Assembly: GCF_033441515.1 (NCBI RefSeq) | Contig: NZ_JAWQJT010000002.1 | Span: forward strand, 124,001-188,000 | DNA from: Amycolatopsis solani | GTDB lineage: Bacteria > Actinomycetota > Actinomycetes > Mycobacteriales > Pseudonocardiaceae | Length of the DNA: 64,000 bases | Direction: 5' to 3' | Part shown: positions 17,151 to 25,762 of the stretch, piece after piece | How the letters are laid out: every line of letters starts with the position of its first letter | Position numbering within the stretch: position 1 is the first letter of the stretch | Translations under genes and position numbers: made by a program | Notes under the pieces: generated by a model | What the model was told of the DNA's origin: nothing | Seen by the model: only the letters and a program-made list of their open reading frames with translations | Database searches by the model: none

Positions 17151-17936
17151 ATGAGTCCCACCGCCCGGGACTCCGGCGCGCTCGAACGGGCGGCCGCGCT
17201 GCTGGACGCCTTCGACATGACCCACCGCGAGCTCACCCTCGCCCGGCTCGTCGAACGCTCGGGCCTGCCGCGCTCGACCGTGCACCGCACCGCGGCCCGG
17301 ATGATCGAGCTCGGCTGGCTGGACAAGCCGGGGGAGAAGTACCGGATCGGCACCCGCCTGTTCGAGCTGTCCGGCCTGGTGCCGGTGCGCCACGAGCTGC
17401 GCGAGGCCGTCCTGCCCTACCTGCAGGACCTCTACGCCGCGGCCAAGACGACCGTGCAGCTCGGCGTGCTCGAAGGGACCCGGATCCTGGTCGTCGAGAA
17501 GATCAGCGGGCACCGGCCGCTGCCGATGCTCGACCAGGTCGGCGGCTTCATCCCGGCGCACTGCTCGGGCATCGGCCGGGCGATCCTCGCCTGGGCGGAC
17601 GCGGACACGGTCGCGGCGGTGGTCGTGGCCGGGCTCACCCGCCGCACCCCGCGCACGATCACCACCGCGGACGCGCTGGCCCGCGAGCTCGCCGTCGTCC
17701 ACGAGCAGGGCTGGGCCTACGACCGCGAAGAGGGCAACGCCGGCATCAGCTGCGTCGCGGCGCCGATCTTCGACTTCACCGGCGGCGTCACGGCCGCGCT
17801 GTCGGTCACCGGGCCGAGCGCCGCGGTGCAGCCCGACCGGATCGGGCCGGCCGTGCGGATGGCGGCCGCGGCGGCCAGCCGCGCCTACGCCGCGCGGCGC
17901 TGGGCGGTGCCCCGCCCGGAGCTGCCGTCCCAGTGA
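17151..17936 (+). CDS. IclR-family transcriptional regulator
   Basis: A 261-residue regulator. The N-terminal winged helix (residues ~8-75: ALERAAALLDAFD, LTLARLVERSGLPRSTVHR, GWLDKPGEKYRIG) precedes an IclR effector domain with LGVLEGTRILVVEKI, PAHCSGIGRAILAW and AYDREEGNAGISCVAAPIFD. MhpR of the phenylpropionate pathway is also IclR-type, which fits control of the divergent SDR/cupin/hydrolase/dioxygenase operon only ~40 bp away. The ribosome site is weak (AAGG). An aromatic effector is inferred from context. Confidence 0.9.
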   Translation: MSPTARDSGALERAAALLDAFDMTHRELTLARLVERSGLPRSTVHRTAARMIELGWLDKPGEKYRIGTRLFELSGLVPVRHELREAVLPYLQDLYAAAKTTVQLGVLEGTRILVVEKISGHRPLPMLDQVGGFIPAHCSGIGRAILAWADADTVAAVVVAGLTRRTPRTITTADALARELAVVHEQGWAYDREEGNAGISCVAAPIFDFTGGVTAALSVTGPSAAVQPDRIGPAVRMAAAAASRAYAARRWAVPRPELPSQ

Positions 17937-18033
17937 CCAGGACTCGCGGTTGGCCGTGGCGGCGCCCTGGCGAAAGCTGGGCGCACGCCGAGCCGGCCAC
18001 CCGCGCCGGAGGCCTCGACGAGGAGGAGCAGGC

Positions 18034-19524
18034 ATGCGCGTCGCGATCATCGGGGCCGGGCTCGCCGGGCTGACCACGGCCAAGGTGCTGCTCCAGGCCG
18101 GCCACGACGTCGAGGTCTTCGACAAGGCACCGGACGTCGGCGGGGTGTGGAGCCGGACCCGGCGCTACCCGGGACTGACGACGCAGAGCCCGAAGGCGCA
18201 ATACTCCTTCTCGGACTTCCCGATGCCGCGGGAGTTCCCGGAATGGCCGTCGGGCGCGCAGATCCAGGCGTACCTGGCCGCCTACGCCGCCGAGTTCGGC
18301 GTCACGCCGCACCTGCGCCTCGGCACCGAGGTGACGTCGGTGGTGCCCGAGGGCGGCCGCTGGGTGGTGACCACCGCGGCGCAGGGGGCCGCGGGGTTCG
18401 ACCGGGTGGTCGTCGCGAACGGCGTGTTCTGCGAGCCCGCGCTCCCGGACTACCCCGGCCGGGCGGAGTTCGAGGCGGCCGGCGGGCGGCTGCTGGCCGG
18501 CTCGGACTTCCACGACGTCGAGGACGCGCGCGGCGAACACGTGCTGGTCGTCGGCTACGGCAAGTCCGCCTGCGACGTGACCGTCGCGATCAGCGGCGTG
18601 GCCGCGAGCACCGACGTCATCGCGCGGCAGCTGCTGTGGAAGGTCCCGCGCAAGATCGCCGGCGTGCTCAACTTCAAGATGCTGCTGCTGACCCGGATGG
18701 GCGAGGCGCTGTTCCGCTACCGGTGGCTGCGCGGCTTCGAGAAGTTCCTGCACGGCCCGGGAAACCGGCTGCGGCGGGCGATGCTGAACTCGATCGGGTC
18801 GGTGTCGGTGCGCCAGTTCGGCCTCGCCCGGCAGGACCTGGTGCCGCGCGGGCGGATGGAGGACATCGTCAAGAACGCCATCGGGCTGGCCACCGAAGGC
18901 TTCTTCGAAGGCGTGGCCGACGGCTCGATCCGCGTCCGCCGCGACCAGGTGATCAAGCGGCTGTTCGCCTTCCACGGCCGTCCGCACGCCGAACTGGCCG
19001 ACGGCACGGAACTGCCCGCCGGCCTGGTCGTCTGCGCCACCGGCTTCACCCAGGGCGTGCCGTTCCTGCCCGCCGCCGTCCAGGAGCGGCTGTTCGACGA
19101 GCGCCGGAACTTCCTGCTGTACCGGCAGATCCAGCCGATCGGCGTGCCGGGGCTGTACTTCAACGGCTACAACTCGTCGTTCTTCAGCCCGCTCAACGCG
19201 GAAATGGCGGCGCTGTGGATCGCGGCCGACCTCGCCGGCGCGCTGAGCCTGCCGGACGAGACCGCGCGCCGCGAAGACGTCGTCGCCCAGCTCGCCTTCC
19301 TGGACGTCGCGACCGGGGCGCACCACTGCCGCGGCACGAAGATCATCCCGTTCTCCATCCACAACGTCGACGAGGTGCTCGGCGACCTCGGCGTCCAGCT
19401 GGGCCGGTTCACCCGCTTCACGCACTGGCTGAACCCGGTCGCGCCGTCGGCGTACCGCGCGCTGACGCCGAAGCTGCTGGCCCGCCTGGAAAGCACCCCC
19501 GAACCCGCCAAAGCCCCGCTGTAG
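18034..19524 (+). CDS. Flavin-containing (Baeyer-Villiger/FMO-like) monooxygenase
   Basis: A 496-residue class B flavoprotein monooxygenase. FAD site VAIIGAGLAGLTTAKVLL at the N-terminus, followed by KAPDVGGVWSRTRRYPGL (GGxW block). NADPH site HVLVVGYGKSACDVTVA lies near residue 180, and the late VVCATGFTQGVPFLP (ATG box) is present. It would insert oxygen into a ketone, aldehyde or heteroatom substrate using NADPH and O2. ATG follows GAGGAGGAG; the upstream in-frame start lies over unrelated GC-rich sequence. It is followed after 13 bp by a cupin and an NTF2-like gene, and the trio likely forms an operon. Confidence 0.9.
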   Translation: MRVAIIGAGLAGLTTAKVLLQAGHDVEVFDKAPDVGGVWSRTRRYPGLTTQSPKAQYSFSDFPMPREFPEWPSGAQIQAYLAAYAAEFGVTPHLRLGTEVTSVVPEGGRWVVTTAAQGAAGFDRVVVANGVFCEPALPDYPGRAEFEAAGGRLLAGSDFHDVEDARGEHVLVVGYGKSACDVTVAISGVAASTDVIARQLLWKVPRKIAGVLNFKMLLLTRMGEALFRYRWLRGFEKFLHGPGNRLRRAMLNSIGSVSVRQFGLARQDLVPRGRMEDIVKNAIGLATEGFFEGVADGSIRVRRDQVIKRLFAFHGRPHAELADGTELPAGLVVCATGFTQGVPFLPAAVQERLFDERRNFLLYRQIQPIGVPGLYFNGYNSSFFSPLNAEMAALWIAADLAGALSLPDETARREDVVAQLAFLDVATGAHHCRGTKIIPFSIHNVDEVLGDLGVQLGRFTRFTHWLNPVAPSAYRALTPKLLARLESTPEPAKAPL

Positions 19525-19537
19525 GAAGGAGTCCGAA

Positions 19538-19981
19538 ATGGACACCGCGACCGGCGTCATCCGCCCCGGCGACGGGACGAACCTCGGTGCGATCGGGCTG
19601 GGCATCCACGCCCGGCTCACCGGCGCCGACACGAACGGCGCGTACTCGTTGTTCGAATACGTCGTGCCGCCGGGCCTCGGCGGCCCGCCGACCCACGTCC
19701 ACAGCCGCGAGGACGAGCTGTTCACGTGCGTGCAGGGCCGCGTCGAGGTCGAGCTCGACGGCGTCCGGCACGTGCTCGGCCAAGGCGACTCGCTGCTCAT
19801 GCCGCGCGGGGTGCCGCACGTGTTCCGCAACCCGTTCGACGAGGAGACCCGCATCGTCGCGGTCGTTTCCCCGCCGGGGCTGGAGAACTACTACCGGGAG
19901 CTGTCCGAGCTGCCGCCCGGGCGCGACATGGCGCTCGTGGCGGAAGTGATGACCCGCTACGGCTTGAGCCTGCGGAAGTGA
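19538..19981 (+). CDS. Cupin-domain protein (quercetin-dioxygenase-like)
   Basis: A 147-residue single-domain cupin. Motif 1 is PPTHVHSREDELFTCVQGRVEVE and motif 2 is LLMPRGVPHVFRNP, giving a plausible His3-Glu metal site. This small cupin type is often linked to oxygenases of polycyclic or flavonoid-like substrates, but many members have no known reaction. ATG follows AGGAAGGAG. Its stop overlaps the start of the NTF2-like gene (GTGA), indicating translational coupling. Confidence 0.85.
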   Translation: MDTATGVIRPGDGTNLGAIGLGIHARLTGADTNGAYSLFEYVVPPGLGGPPTHVHSREDELFTCVQGRVEVELDGVRHVLGQGDSLLMPRGVPHVFRNPFDEETRIVAVVSPPGLENYYRELSELPPGRDMALVAEVMTRYGLSLRK

Positions 19982-20337
19982 ACCCCGAGCGGATGGTCCG
20001 CGAGATGTGCGCGGCGGTCGACGCGGGGGACGCGGAGGCGTTCGCGGCGTGGTTCGCCGACGACGCCACCTACGTCTTCGCGAACGACGAGCCGCTGACC
20101 GGCCGGGCCGCGATCGCCGCGGCGACAGCCGGCGCGGCCGGCGCCCTGCCGTGGGTGCGGCACGTCGTCGACCAGGTCGCGGTCGTGGGCGAGCGCCAGC
20201 TGTTCTGCCGCTTCACGATCGAGACGGAGTCACCGGCCGGGAAGCCGCTGGCGCTGCCGTGCGTGACGGTGATGTGGCTCGAGGGGGAGCGGGTCGTCGA
20301 CTACCGCGTCCACCTGGACCTCACACCGGCGCTGTGA
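19978..20337 (+). CDS. NTF2-like (SnoaL/ketosteroid-isomerase fold) protein
   Basis: A 119-residue protein with the cone-shaped NTF2 pattern: [29 protein letters not shown], a central [10 protein letters not shown] helix and the strand-rich C-terminus [20 protein letters not shown]. The fold covers cyclases, isomerases and dehydratases; no specific reaction can be assigned. GTG at 19978 overlaps the cupin stop. It converges with the EamA exporter, their 3' ends overlapping by 17 bp. Confidence 0.8.
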   Translation: MNPERMVREMCAAVDAGDAEAFAAWFADDATYVFANDEPLTGRAAIAAATAGAAGALPWVRHVVDQVAVVGERQLFCRFTIETESPAGKPLALPCVTVMWLEGERVVDYRVHLDLTPAL

Positions 20338-21178
20338 GCGCCGGCTCGCGGGCCCCGCTGCGTTCGGCGCCGACGCCGGCCGCCACGACGAACAGGACCC
20401 CGGCCACCGCGCCGGCGTTCGGGACCTGGTGCAGCACGACCAGCCCGATCGCCAGCGCGATGGCCGGCTCCAGGCTCATCAGCGTGCCGAACGCCGACGC
20501 GTTCAGCCGGCGCAGGGCGAGCATCTCCAGGCTGAACGGGATCACCGGCAGCAGCACCGCGAGCCCGAGGCCGGCGAGCAGCAGCTCCCAGCTCAGGTGC
20601 CCGAACGCGGCCGGCCCGGCGACGAGCGTCGCCACGATGCCCGCCACCGGCATCGACACGGCGAGCCCGCGCACGCCCGCCACCTCGTCGCCGACCCGCT
20701 GCGTCAGCAGGATGTAGGCCGCCCAGCACACCGCGGACGCGAGCGCGTAGCCGACGCCGAGCAGGTCGGCGCCGCCCCGCCACGGCTCGGTCAGCAGCAG
20801 CACGCCGACCGCGGCGAGGACGGGCCACAGCTTCTTGCCGCCGCGCCCGCGCGTGACGGCGACGGTGAGCGGCCCGAGGAACTCCAGCGCGCTCGCCGTG
20901 CCCAGCGGCAGCCGGGCGACCGCCTGCATGAACAGCATCGTCATCCCCGCGGTGACCACGCCGAGGCCGCAGCAGGCGAGGAAGGTGCTCCGCCGGAACG
21001 ACGACGGCCGCGGCCGGACCAGCACCAGCAGCAGCACCCCGGCCCACGCGAGGCGGAGCCACGCGGCCCCCTCGGGGCCGACGCGGTCGAACAGGCCGAC
21101 GGACACGGCGAGGCCGAGCTGGACGCAGAGCATGGCGGCGACCGCGAAGACCGCGCCGGTACGGGTCGAGGAGAGCAC
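20321..21178 (-). CDS. EamA-family (DMT superfamily, RhtA-like) transporter
   Basis: A 285-residue inner-membrane protein with ten predicted transmembrane helices in two EamA repeats (e.g. [19 protein letters not shown] and [19 protein letters not shown]). The family exports amino acids or related metabolites; RhtA exports threonine and homoserine. The GTG start has no strong ribosome site. It is divergent from a LysR regulator with a small inverted repeat between them, the classic exporter/LysR arrangement, so the regulator probably controls it in response to the exported compound. Confidence 0.87.
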   Translation of the reverse strand: MLSSTRTGAVFAVAAMLCVQLGLAVSVGLFDRVGPEGAAWLRLAWAGVLLLVLVRPRPSSFRRSTFLACCGLGVVTAGMTMLFMQAVARLPLGTASALEFLGPLTVAVTRGRGGKKLWPVLAAVGVLLLTEPWRGGADLLGVGYALASAVCWAAYILLTQRVGDEVAGVRGLAVSMPVAGIVATLVAGPAAFGHLSWELLLAGLGLAVLLPVIPFSLEMLALRRLNASAFGTLMSLEPAIALAIGLVVLHQVPNAGAVAGVLFVVAAGVGAERSGAREPALTAPV

Positions 21179-21209
21179 GTGCCGAGCAAAGCCGACGGGG
21201 ACCGTCCGT

Positions 21210-21230
21210 GTCCACGTGCCGTTCGTGGAC
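21210..21230. promoter_or_regulatory. Inverted repeat in the eamA-lysR divergent region
   Basis: GTCCACG-N7-CGTGGAC (21 bp, perfect 7-bp arms), 32 bp before the exporter start. It fits a LysR recognition site (interrupted dyad) for divergent regulation. Confidence 0.5.
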
Positions 21231-21261
21231 GCATCGTTCGTGAATCATGGACAATCGCGGC

Positions 21262-22152
21262 ATGGACACCCGCAGGCTGCAGTTCCTCCTCGAGCTGTCC
21301 CGCCACGGCTCGATGCGCGCGGTGGCGGATGTGCTCGGCACCACGACGTCGACGGTGTCGCAGCAGATCGCGACGCTGGCGAAGGAGACCGGCGCACCCC
21401 TGCTCGAACCGGATGGCCGCCGCGTGCGGCTCACCCCGGCGGGACGGCGGCTGGCCGAGCACGCCGTGACGATCCTGGCCGCGGTGGAGGCCGCGCGTGC
21501 CGCCTTGGACCCCGGCGCCGAACCGGCCGGCACCGTGCGCGTCGCCGGGTTCGCGACGGCGGTGCGACGTTCCGTGCTGCCGGCCGCGGCCGCCCTCGCC
21601 GCGCACCACCCGCGGGTCGAGCTGCGGATCAGCGAGTACGAACCGCACGAGGCCTTCGCGGCGCTGCTGGCCGACGACATCGACCTCGCCCTCACCTACG
21701 ACTACGACCTCGCCCCGGCGAGCGTCGACCCCGCGATCACCGTGAGTCCACTGTGGACCGCACAGTGGAGCCTCGCGGTCCCGGCAGCCGACGCGGCCGG
21801 TGTCGGTGAGGGCGGCACGGTGGCGGTGTTCGAGGCGTTCCGCGACCACGGCTGGATCGTCAACTCCCGCAACACCGCCGACGAGGACGTGGTCCGCAGG
21901 CTCGCCTCGATGGCGCGGTTCACCCCGCGCGTGACGCACCGGGCGGACAGCCTGGAACTGGTGGAGGACCTGATCACGACGGGCCCTTCCCCGGCGGTCG
22001 GGTTGCTGCCGTCGGGCCGGGCGGTGAAGCCCGGGGTCGCGTTGCTTCCGCTGGCGGGTCCGGAGGTGCGGCAGCGGGCCTTCGCGTGCACCCGTCGCGG
22101 GCGGGAGGTGTGGCCCCCGCTGGCGTTGGTACTGGGGCTGCTGGCGAGATGA
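21262..22152 (+). CDS. LysR-family transcriptional regulator
   Basis: A 296-residue regulator. The N-terminal winged HTH (MDTRRLQFLLELSRHGSMRA, VLGTTTSTVSQQIATLAKE, LLEPDGRRVRLTPAGRRL) precedes a LysR effector-binding domain from ~90 (GTVRVAGFATAVRRSVLPA, LADDIDLALTYDYDL). ATG at 21262 aligns best with the family; ATG at 21247 is 5 codons earlier and cannot be excluded. It probably regulates the divergent exporter. It ends 16 bp from the convergent SARP gene. Confidence 0.9.
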   Translation: MDTRRLQFLLELSRHGSMRAVADVLGTTTSTVSQQIATLAKETGAPLLEPDGRRVRLTPAGRRLAEHAVTILAAVEAARAALDPGAEPAGTVRVAGFATAVRRSVLPAAAALAAHHPRVELRISEYEPHEAFAALLADDIDLALTYDYDLAPASVDPAITVSPLWTAQWSLAVPAADAAGVGEGGTVAVFEAFRDHGWIVNSRNTADEDVVRRLASMARFTPRVTHRADSLELVEDLITTGPSPAVGLLPSGRAVKPGVALLPLAGPEVRQRAFACTRRGREVWPPLALVLGLLAR

Positions 22153-22168
22153 AGGGGGGACGCGGCGA

Positions 22169-25100
22169 TCACGCGAGCGCCTCGTCAGCCAGCCGTTGCA
22201 AGCGGTGATAACCGTGCCGAACCGCGATTTCCGCGGCGTCGGTCAGCAGTGACCTGGCCCGATCGGAGCGGGAGCCGGAGAACAAGCGACCCAGGGCGAG
22301 TTTCGTCTCGGCGACGAAGAACGGCGCTCGCAGGTGCTCGTGTATGCGCAGGGCTTCGCCGAAGTGCGCTTCGGCTTCGCGGGTACGACCCATGACCGCG
22401 GCCAGCTCCCCGAGGCTGTGCGCGACGCAGTGGTAAACCGCCAGGCCCGGAGTCGGAACCTGGGCGTGCCACGGCGCGAGCTGCTGGTAGAGCGTCCGGG
22501 CCGCGGGGACGTCGGCCAGTTCGGCCGCCGCGGCGGCCCAGGCGCAGGTGCCGGTCAGGCGGTTGTGGTCGTTGGGCAGCTCGAACCCCTGGACGCGGGC
22601 GGCGGTGAGCAACTTACGCGCGCGGTCGCGGTCTCCCTCCAGCGCCTCGGCCGATGCCAGCAACGCCAGCCACGCGGGAATGCCGGGGTTGGTGGCGACG
22701 TGGTCGCTGACCGCGGGAATCATCTCGCTGAGCCGGCCCTGGTGCCAGCGGGTGTAGAAGAGCTGAACCCCGAACAGCATGGGTGCGTCGGGCTGCCCGG
22801 TCTCGGTGCCGATCCGGAACGCCTCGGTCGCCGTGCGTTCGGCCCGGTCCACCTCGCCCGCGAGCAGAGCTCGCCACGACGAGGTCCAGGTGCTGATCCA
22901 GCGCAAACTCGGCTCGCCCACCTCGGCCGCGATGCGGTCGATCTCCGAGTGCGCCCGGTGGACCCCGTCGATGTCGCCGCGCTCGACCATCACGAGCCCC
23001 AGGCAGATGAACGCCCAGAAGCTCGCCACCGGATCCCCGACGACGTCGGCGAGCTGGACCGCCTCGGTGATGCGGTCGAAGCGCTGACCGGCGAGCTCGG
23101 GCACCATCAGGACGGTGTAGGGCCGGATCAGCGCGCCCAAGAGCGCGGCTTTGTCGTCGGCCCGCCGGGCCACGGCGACCGCTTCGTCGGCGAGGAAGCG
23201 GGTTCGTTTCGAGTCCGGGTGGTAGACGAGTTCGACGGCCAGGGTGGCCAGCAGCTGCGCTCGCTCCCCGGTGTCGTCCTCGACGGCCGCGAGCGCGGCA
23301 TCGAGGACTTCGACGCGCTCGGAGTCGACGGCACCGGACGCGCTCTCGAAGCCGCGGTTGTTCGCCAGGGCCGCTCGCACGAGCAGGCAGGTATCGCCCA
23401 CCCGACGTGCCTGCCGAGCCGCCGCCAGCAGCGTTTCCCGGAAGACGGGGGCGCCGACCTGGCGCTGGGCTTCACCGAGGCCCATCAGGCAGCGGGCCTG
23501 CTCGGCTTCGTCGTGTCCTCGGCGCGAAAGCACCAGAGCCTCCGAGTACCACCCCAAGGCGTCGTCCGGGGCGAGGGCGAGTAGCGCGTTGTCGCCGGCC
23601 CTGCGGGTGTGCAAGAGAGCTCGGGGGAGCATTCCGGGCGCCGCCGCGGCGGCGAGGAACTGGCGTGCCAGTTCCCCGACGCGTTCGCCCGGGTCGTCGC
23701 CGCAGAGCACCTCGAGCGCCTCCGCCACCCGGGCGTGGCCGAAGGTGCGGCGGGTCGGACCCAGGTTCTCGTACAGCGTGCGCTGGATCAGTGCGTGCGC
23801 GAAGCGGAACCTCCCCGCCGCCGGGGGTACCTCGGTCACGAGTGCGGCCCGCTCGACGACGTCCAGCCGGTCGAGCAGCCGATCCTGCGTGGTGCCGGTC
23901 GTCATCGAAAGGAGAGCGAGGTCGAATTCCTGGCCGATCACCGCCGCCGCCGACAGCATTCGTGTCACCTCGTCGCCCAGCCGGCCCACCCGGGCGCTGA
24001 TGACCTCCCGGATGCTGTCGGGCAGGCCCGCGTCGCCGAAGCCGGCGGCCGCGGTGATCCGCCCCGTCTCGGCCAGGTGCCGCAGCAGTTCGGCCACGAA
24101 GAACGGATTGCCGTCGGTCTCGCGGTGGATGGCCCGGGCCAGCGTGCCGGCCTGGCCCGCGTCGTGCCCCGCGGCGCCGACGTACGCGGCGACTTCGGAA
24201 CTGCTGAGACCGCCGAGAGGCAGGCGTTCGACAGCCAGTTCCCGGCGCAACGAGCCGAGCGCTTCGGTGAGGGGGTGGACGGCGGTCAACTCGGTGTCAC
24301 GGCAGGTACCGACGATCAGTACCCGGCCCAGCGGCCGTGCGGCCAGGTGGCAGAGGAGTCTGAGGCTGGGCCGATCCGCCCAGTGCAGGTCGTCGAGGAC
24401 CACCAGCACCGGCGTCCTCGTGGCGGCCCGCGCCAAGAGGTCGGCCACCGCCTCGAACAACAGGAAGCGCTCGGTGTCGGCGTCGGTCGCGGTCGGGGCC
24501 GGGACGGCGGGGAGTCGTCCGGCCAACCCGGGCACGAGCCGGCACAGTTCTCCGACCCGCTGGGGATCGTGCTCCGCGAGCCGGCTCGCCGGCGCGTGGT
24601 CGAGGTAGTGCGACACGATTTCGACGAAGGGCCCGTACGGGATGGCCAGGTTCTCATCACACCGTCCGTACAGGACAGTGGTGCCCTGGGCGTGCGCGGT
24701 CTGGCTGACGTTCGCCACCAACGTCGTCTTGCCCACGCCTGCCTCGCCGCCGACCATGACGACCCGGCGCGCACCGCCTTCGACGAGATCGTCGAGCGCA
24801 GCTGTCAGCGCTTTCCGCTCCGGCGCGCGTCCCACGAAGCCCGCCGCGGGTGCGACGGCCAGGCGCGGTGGCAGGACGACTCCACCGGCGACCACGGCTC
24901 CGTCGACGGCGGGAGCGTGCGGCCTCGGGGTTCGCGAGCCCGGGAAGTCGAGCCCGGATTCCTGGCGCAAAACGGACTGCTCCAGCGCGGCCAATTCGGC
25001 GCTGGGCTCGATACCGAGCTGCTCCGACAGCAACGTCCGCAATCGCCGATAGGCGCGAAGGGCATCGGCCTGACGGCCGGAGCGGTACAAAGCCAGCATC

Positions 25101-25762
25101 AATTGACCCCACCGGCGCTCGCGAAGCGGTTCTTCGCTGACCAGTGCGTCGAGTTCCGCCACCACTTCGATGTGGTGCCCCGACCCCAGTTCCGCGTCGA
25201 TCCGGTCTTCGAGGACGCGGTGGCGGACCTCGTGCAGGCGCGCCGCTTCGATCCGGGCGAAGGCCGCGTCCGGGAACTCCGCCAGAGCCGGTCCTCGCCA
25301 CAACGCCAGCGCCCGGTCCAACGTGGCCACGGCTTGTTCGAACCGCCCGGCGGCCAGCTCCGCCCGTCCCCGGTCGGCCCAGCTCCCGAACTGGGCCAGG
25401 TCCAGTGCGTCGGTGGCCACTTCGAGCAAGTATCCGGGTTTCCGCGTGATCAGCCGGCTTCCGTTGCCCGTCGGACGGTCCAGGATGTGGCGCAGCCGGG
25501 ACACCGACGTCCACAGCGCGGCCGCGGCGTGGGAATGTCCGTCCGGCCACAGCTCGCCGATCAGCGTTCCCGCTTCGACGACCTGGTTGCCGTGAACCAG
25601 CAGGCAAGCCAGCAGCAGGCGTTCCTTCGTTCCCGGCACCGGGAGCACGACCCCGTCCCGGACCACGGTCAACCCACCGAACAGCCGGAACTCCGTCTCG
25701 TGCCGCACCGAAGCGGTTCCCGGCGACGGTCGGTCTGCTCTCGCCCGATCACTTCGTTCCAT
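22169..25762 (-). CDS. Giant SARP-ATPase-TPR regulator (AfsR/LAL-like)
   Basis: A 1197-residue regulator. OmpR-type winged helix (~25-110: FRLFGGLTVVRDG, LLLACLLVHGNQVV); BTAD domain (~115-265: LDLAQFGSWADRGRAEL through LSEQLGIEPSAELAALEQ); AAA ATPase from ~310 with Walker A GGEAGVGKTT (~338-347) and Walker B VLVVLDDLHWAD (~452-463). A long TPR-like helical C-terminus follows (~700-1190). No C-terminal LuxR HTH, unlike LAL proteins. Such proteins activate pathway genes on ATP/ligand sensing. The ATG lies inside the 3' end of the GMC oxidoreductase gene (14-bp overlap), so the two are cotranscribed. Targets unknown; the oxidoreductase is the obvious candidate partner. Confidence 0.9.
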   Translation of the reverse strand: MERSDRARADRPSPGTASVRHETEFRLFGGLTVVRDGVVLPVPGTKERLLLACLLVHGNQVVEAGTLIGELWPDGHSHAAAALWTSVSRLRHILDRPTGNGSRLITRKPGYLLEVATDALDLAQFGSWADRGRAELAAGRFEQAVATLDRALALWRGPALAEFPDAAFARIEAARLHEVRHRVLEDRIDAELGSGHHIEVVAELDALVSEEPLRERRWGQLMLALYRSGRQADALRAYRRLRTLLSEQLGIEPSAELAALEQSVLRQESGLDFPGSRTPRPHAPAVDGAVVAGGVVLPPRLAVAPAAGFVGRAPERKALTAALDDLVEGGARRVVMVGGEAGVGKTTLVANVSQTAHAQGTTVLYGRCDENLAIPYGPFVEIVSHYLDHAPASRLAEHDPQRVGELCRLVPGLAGRLPAVPAPTATDADTERFLLFEAVADLLARAATRTPVLVVLDDLHWADRPSLRLLCHLAARPLGRVLIVGTCRDTELTAVHPLTEALGSLRRELAVERLPLGGLSSSEVAAYVGAAGHDAGQAGTLARAIHRETDGNPFFVAELLRHLAETGRITAAAGFGDAGLPDSIREVISARVGRLGDEVTRMLSAAAVIGQEFDLALLSMTTGTTQDRLLDRLDVVERAALVTEVPPAAGRFRFAHALIQRTLYENLGPTRRTFGHARVAEALEVLCGDDPGERVGELARQFLAAAAAPGMLPRALLHTRRAGDNALLALAPDDALGWYSEALVLSRRGHDEAEQARCLMGLGEAQRQVGAPVFRETLLAAARQARRVGDTCLLVRAALANNRGFESASGAVDSERVEVLDAALAAVEDDTGERAQLLATLAVELVYHPDSKRTRFLADEAVAVARRADDKAALLGALIRPYTVLMVPELAGQRFDRITEAVQLADVVGDPVASFWAFICLGLVMVERGDIDGVHRAHSEIDRIAAEVGEPSLRWISTWTSSWRALLAGEVDRAERTATEAFRIGTETGQPDAPMLFGVQLFYTRWHQGRLSEMIPAVSDHVATNPGIPAWLALLASAEALEGDRDRARKLLTAARVQGFELPNDHNRLTGTCAWAAAAAELADVPAARTLYQQLAPWHAQVPTPGLAVYHCVAHSLGELAAVMGRTREAEAHFGEALRIHEHLRAPFFVAETKLALGRLFSGSRSDRARSLLTDAAEIAVRHGYHRLQRLADEALA

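Noticed and set aside
13976..20337. Antibiotic biosynthetic cluster
   Set aside because: Cupins, an NTF2-like protein and a monooxygenase occur in such clusters, but no polyketide synthase, peptide synthetase, terpene synthase or resistance gene is present; the MhpB/MhpC/IclR set fits catabolism better.
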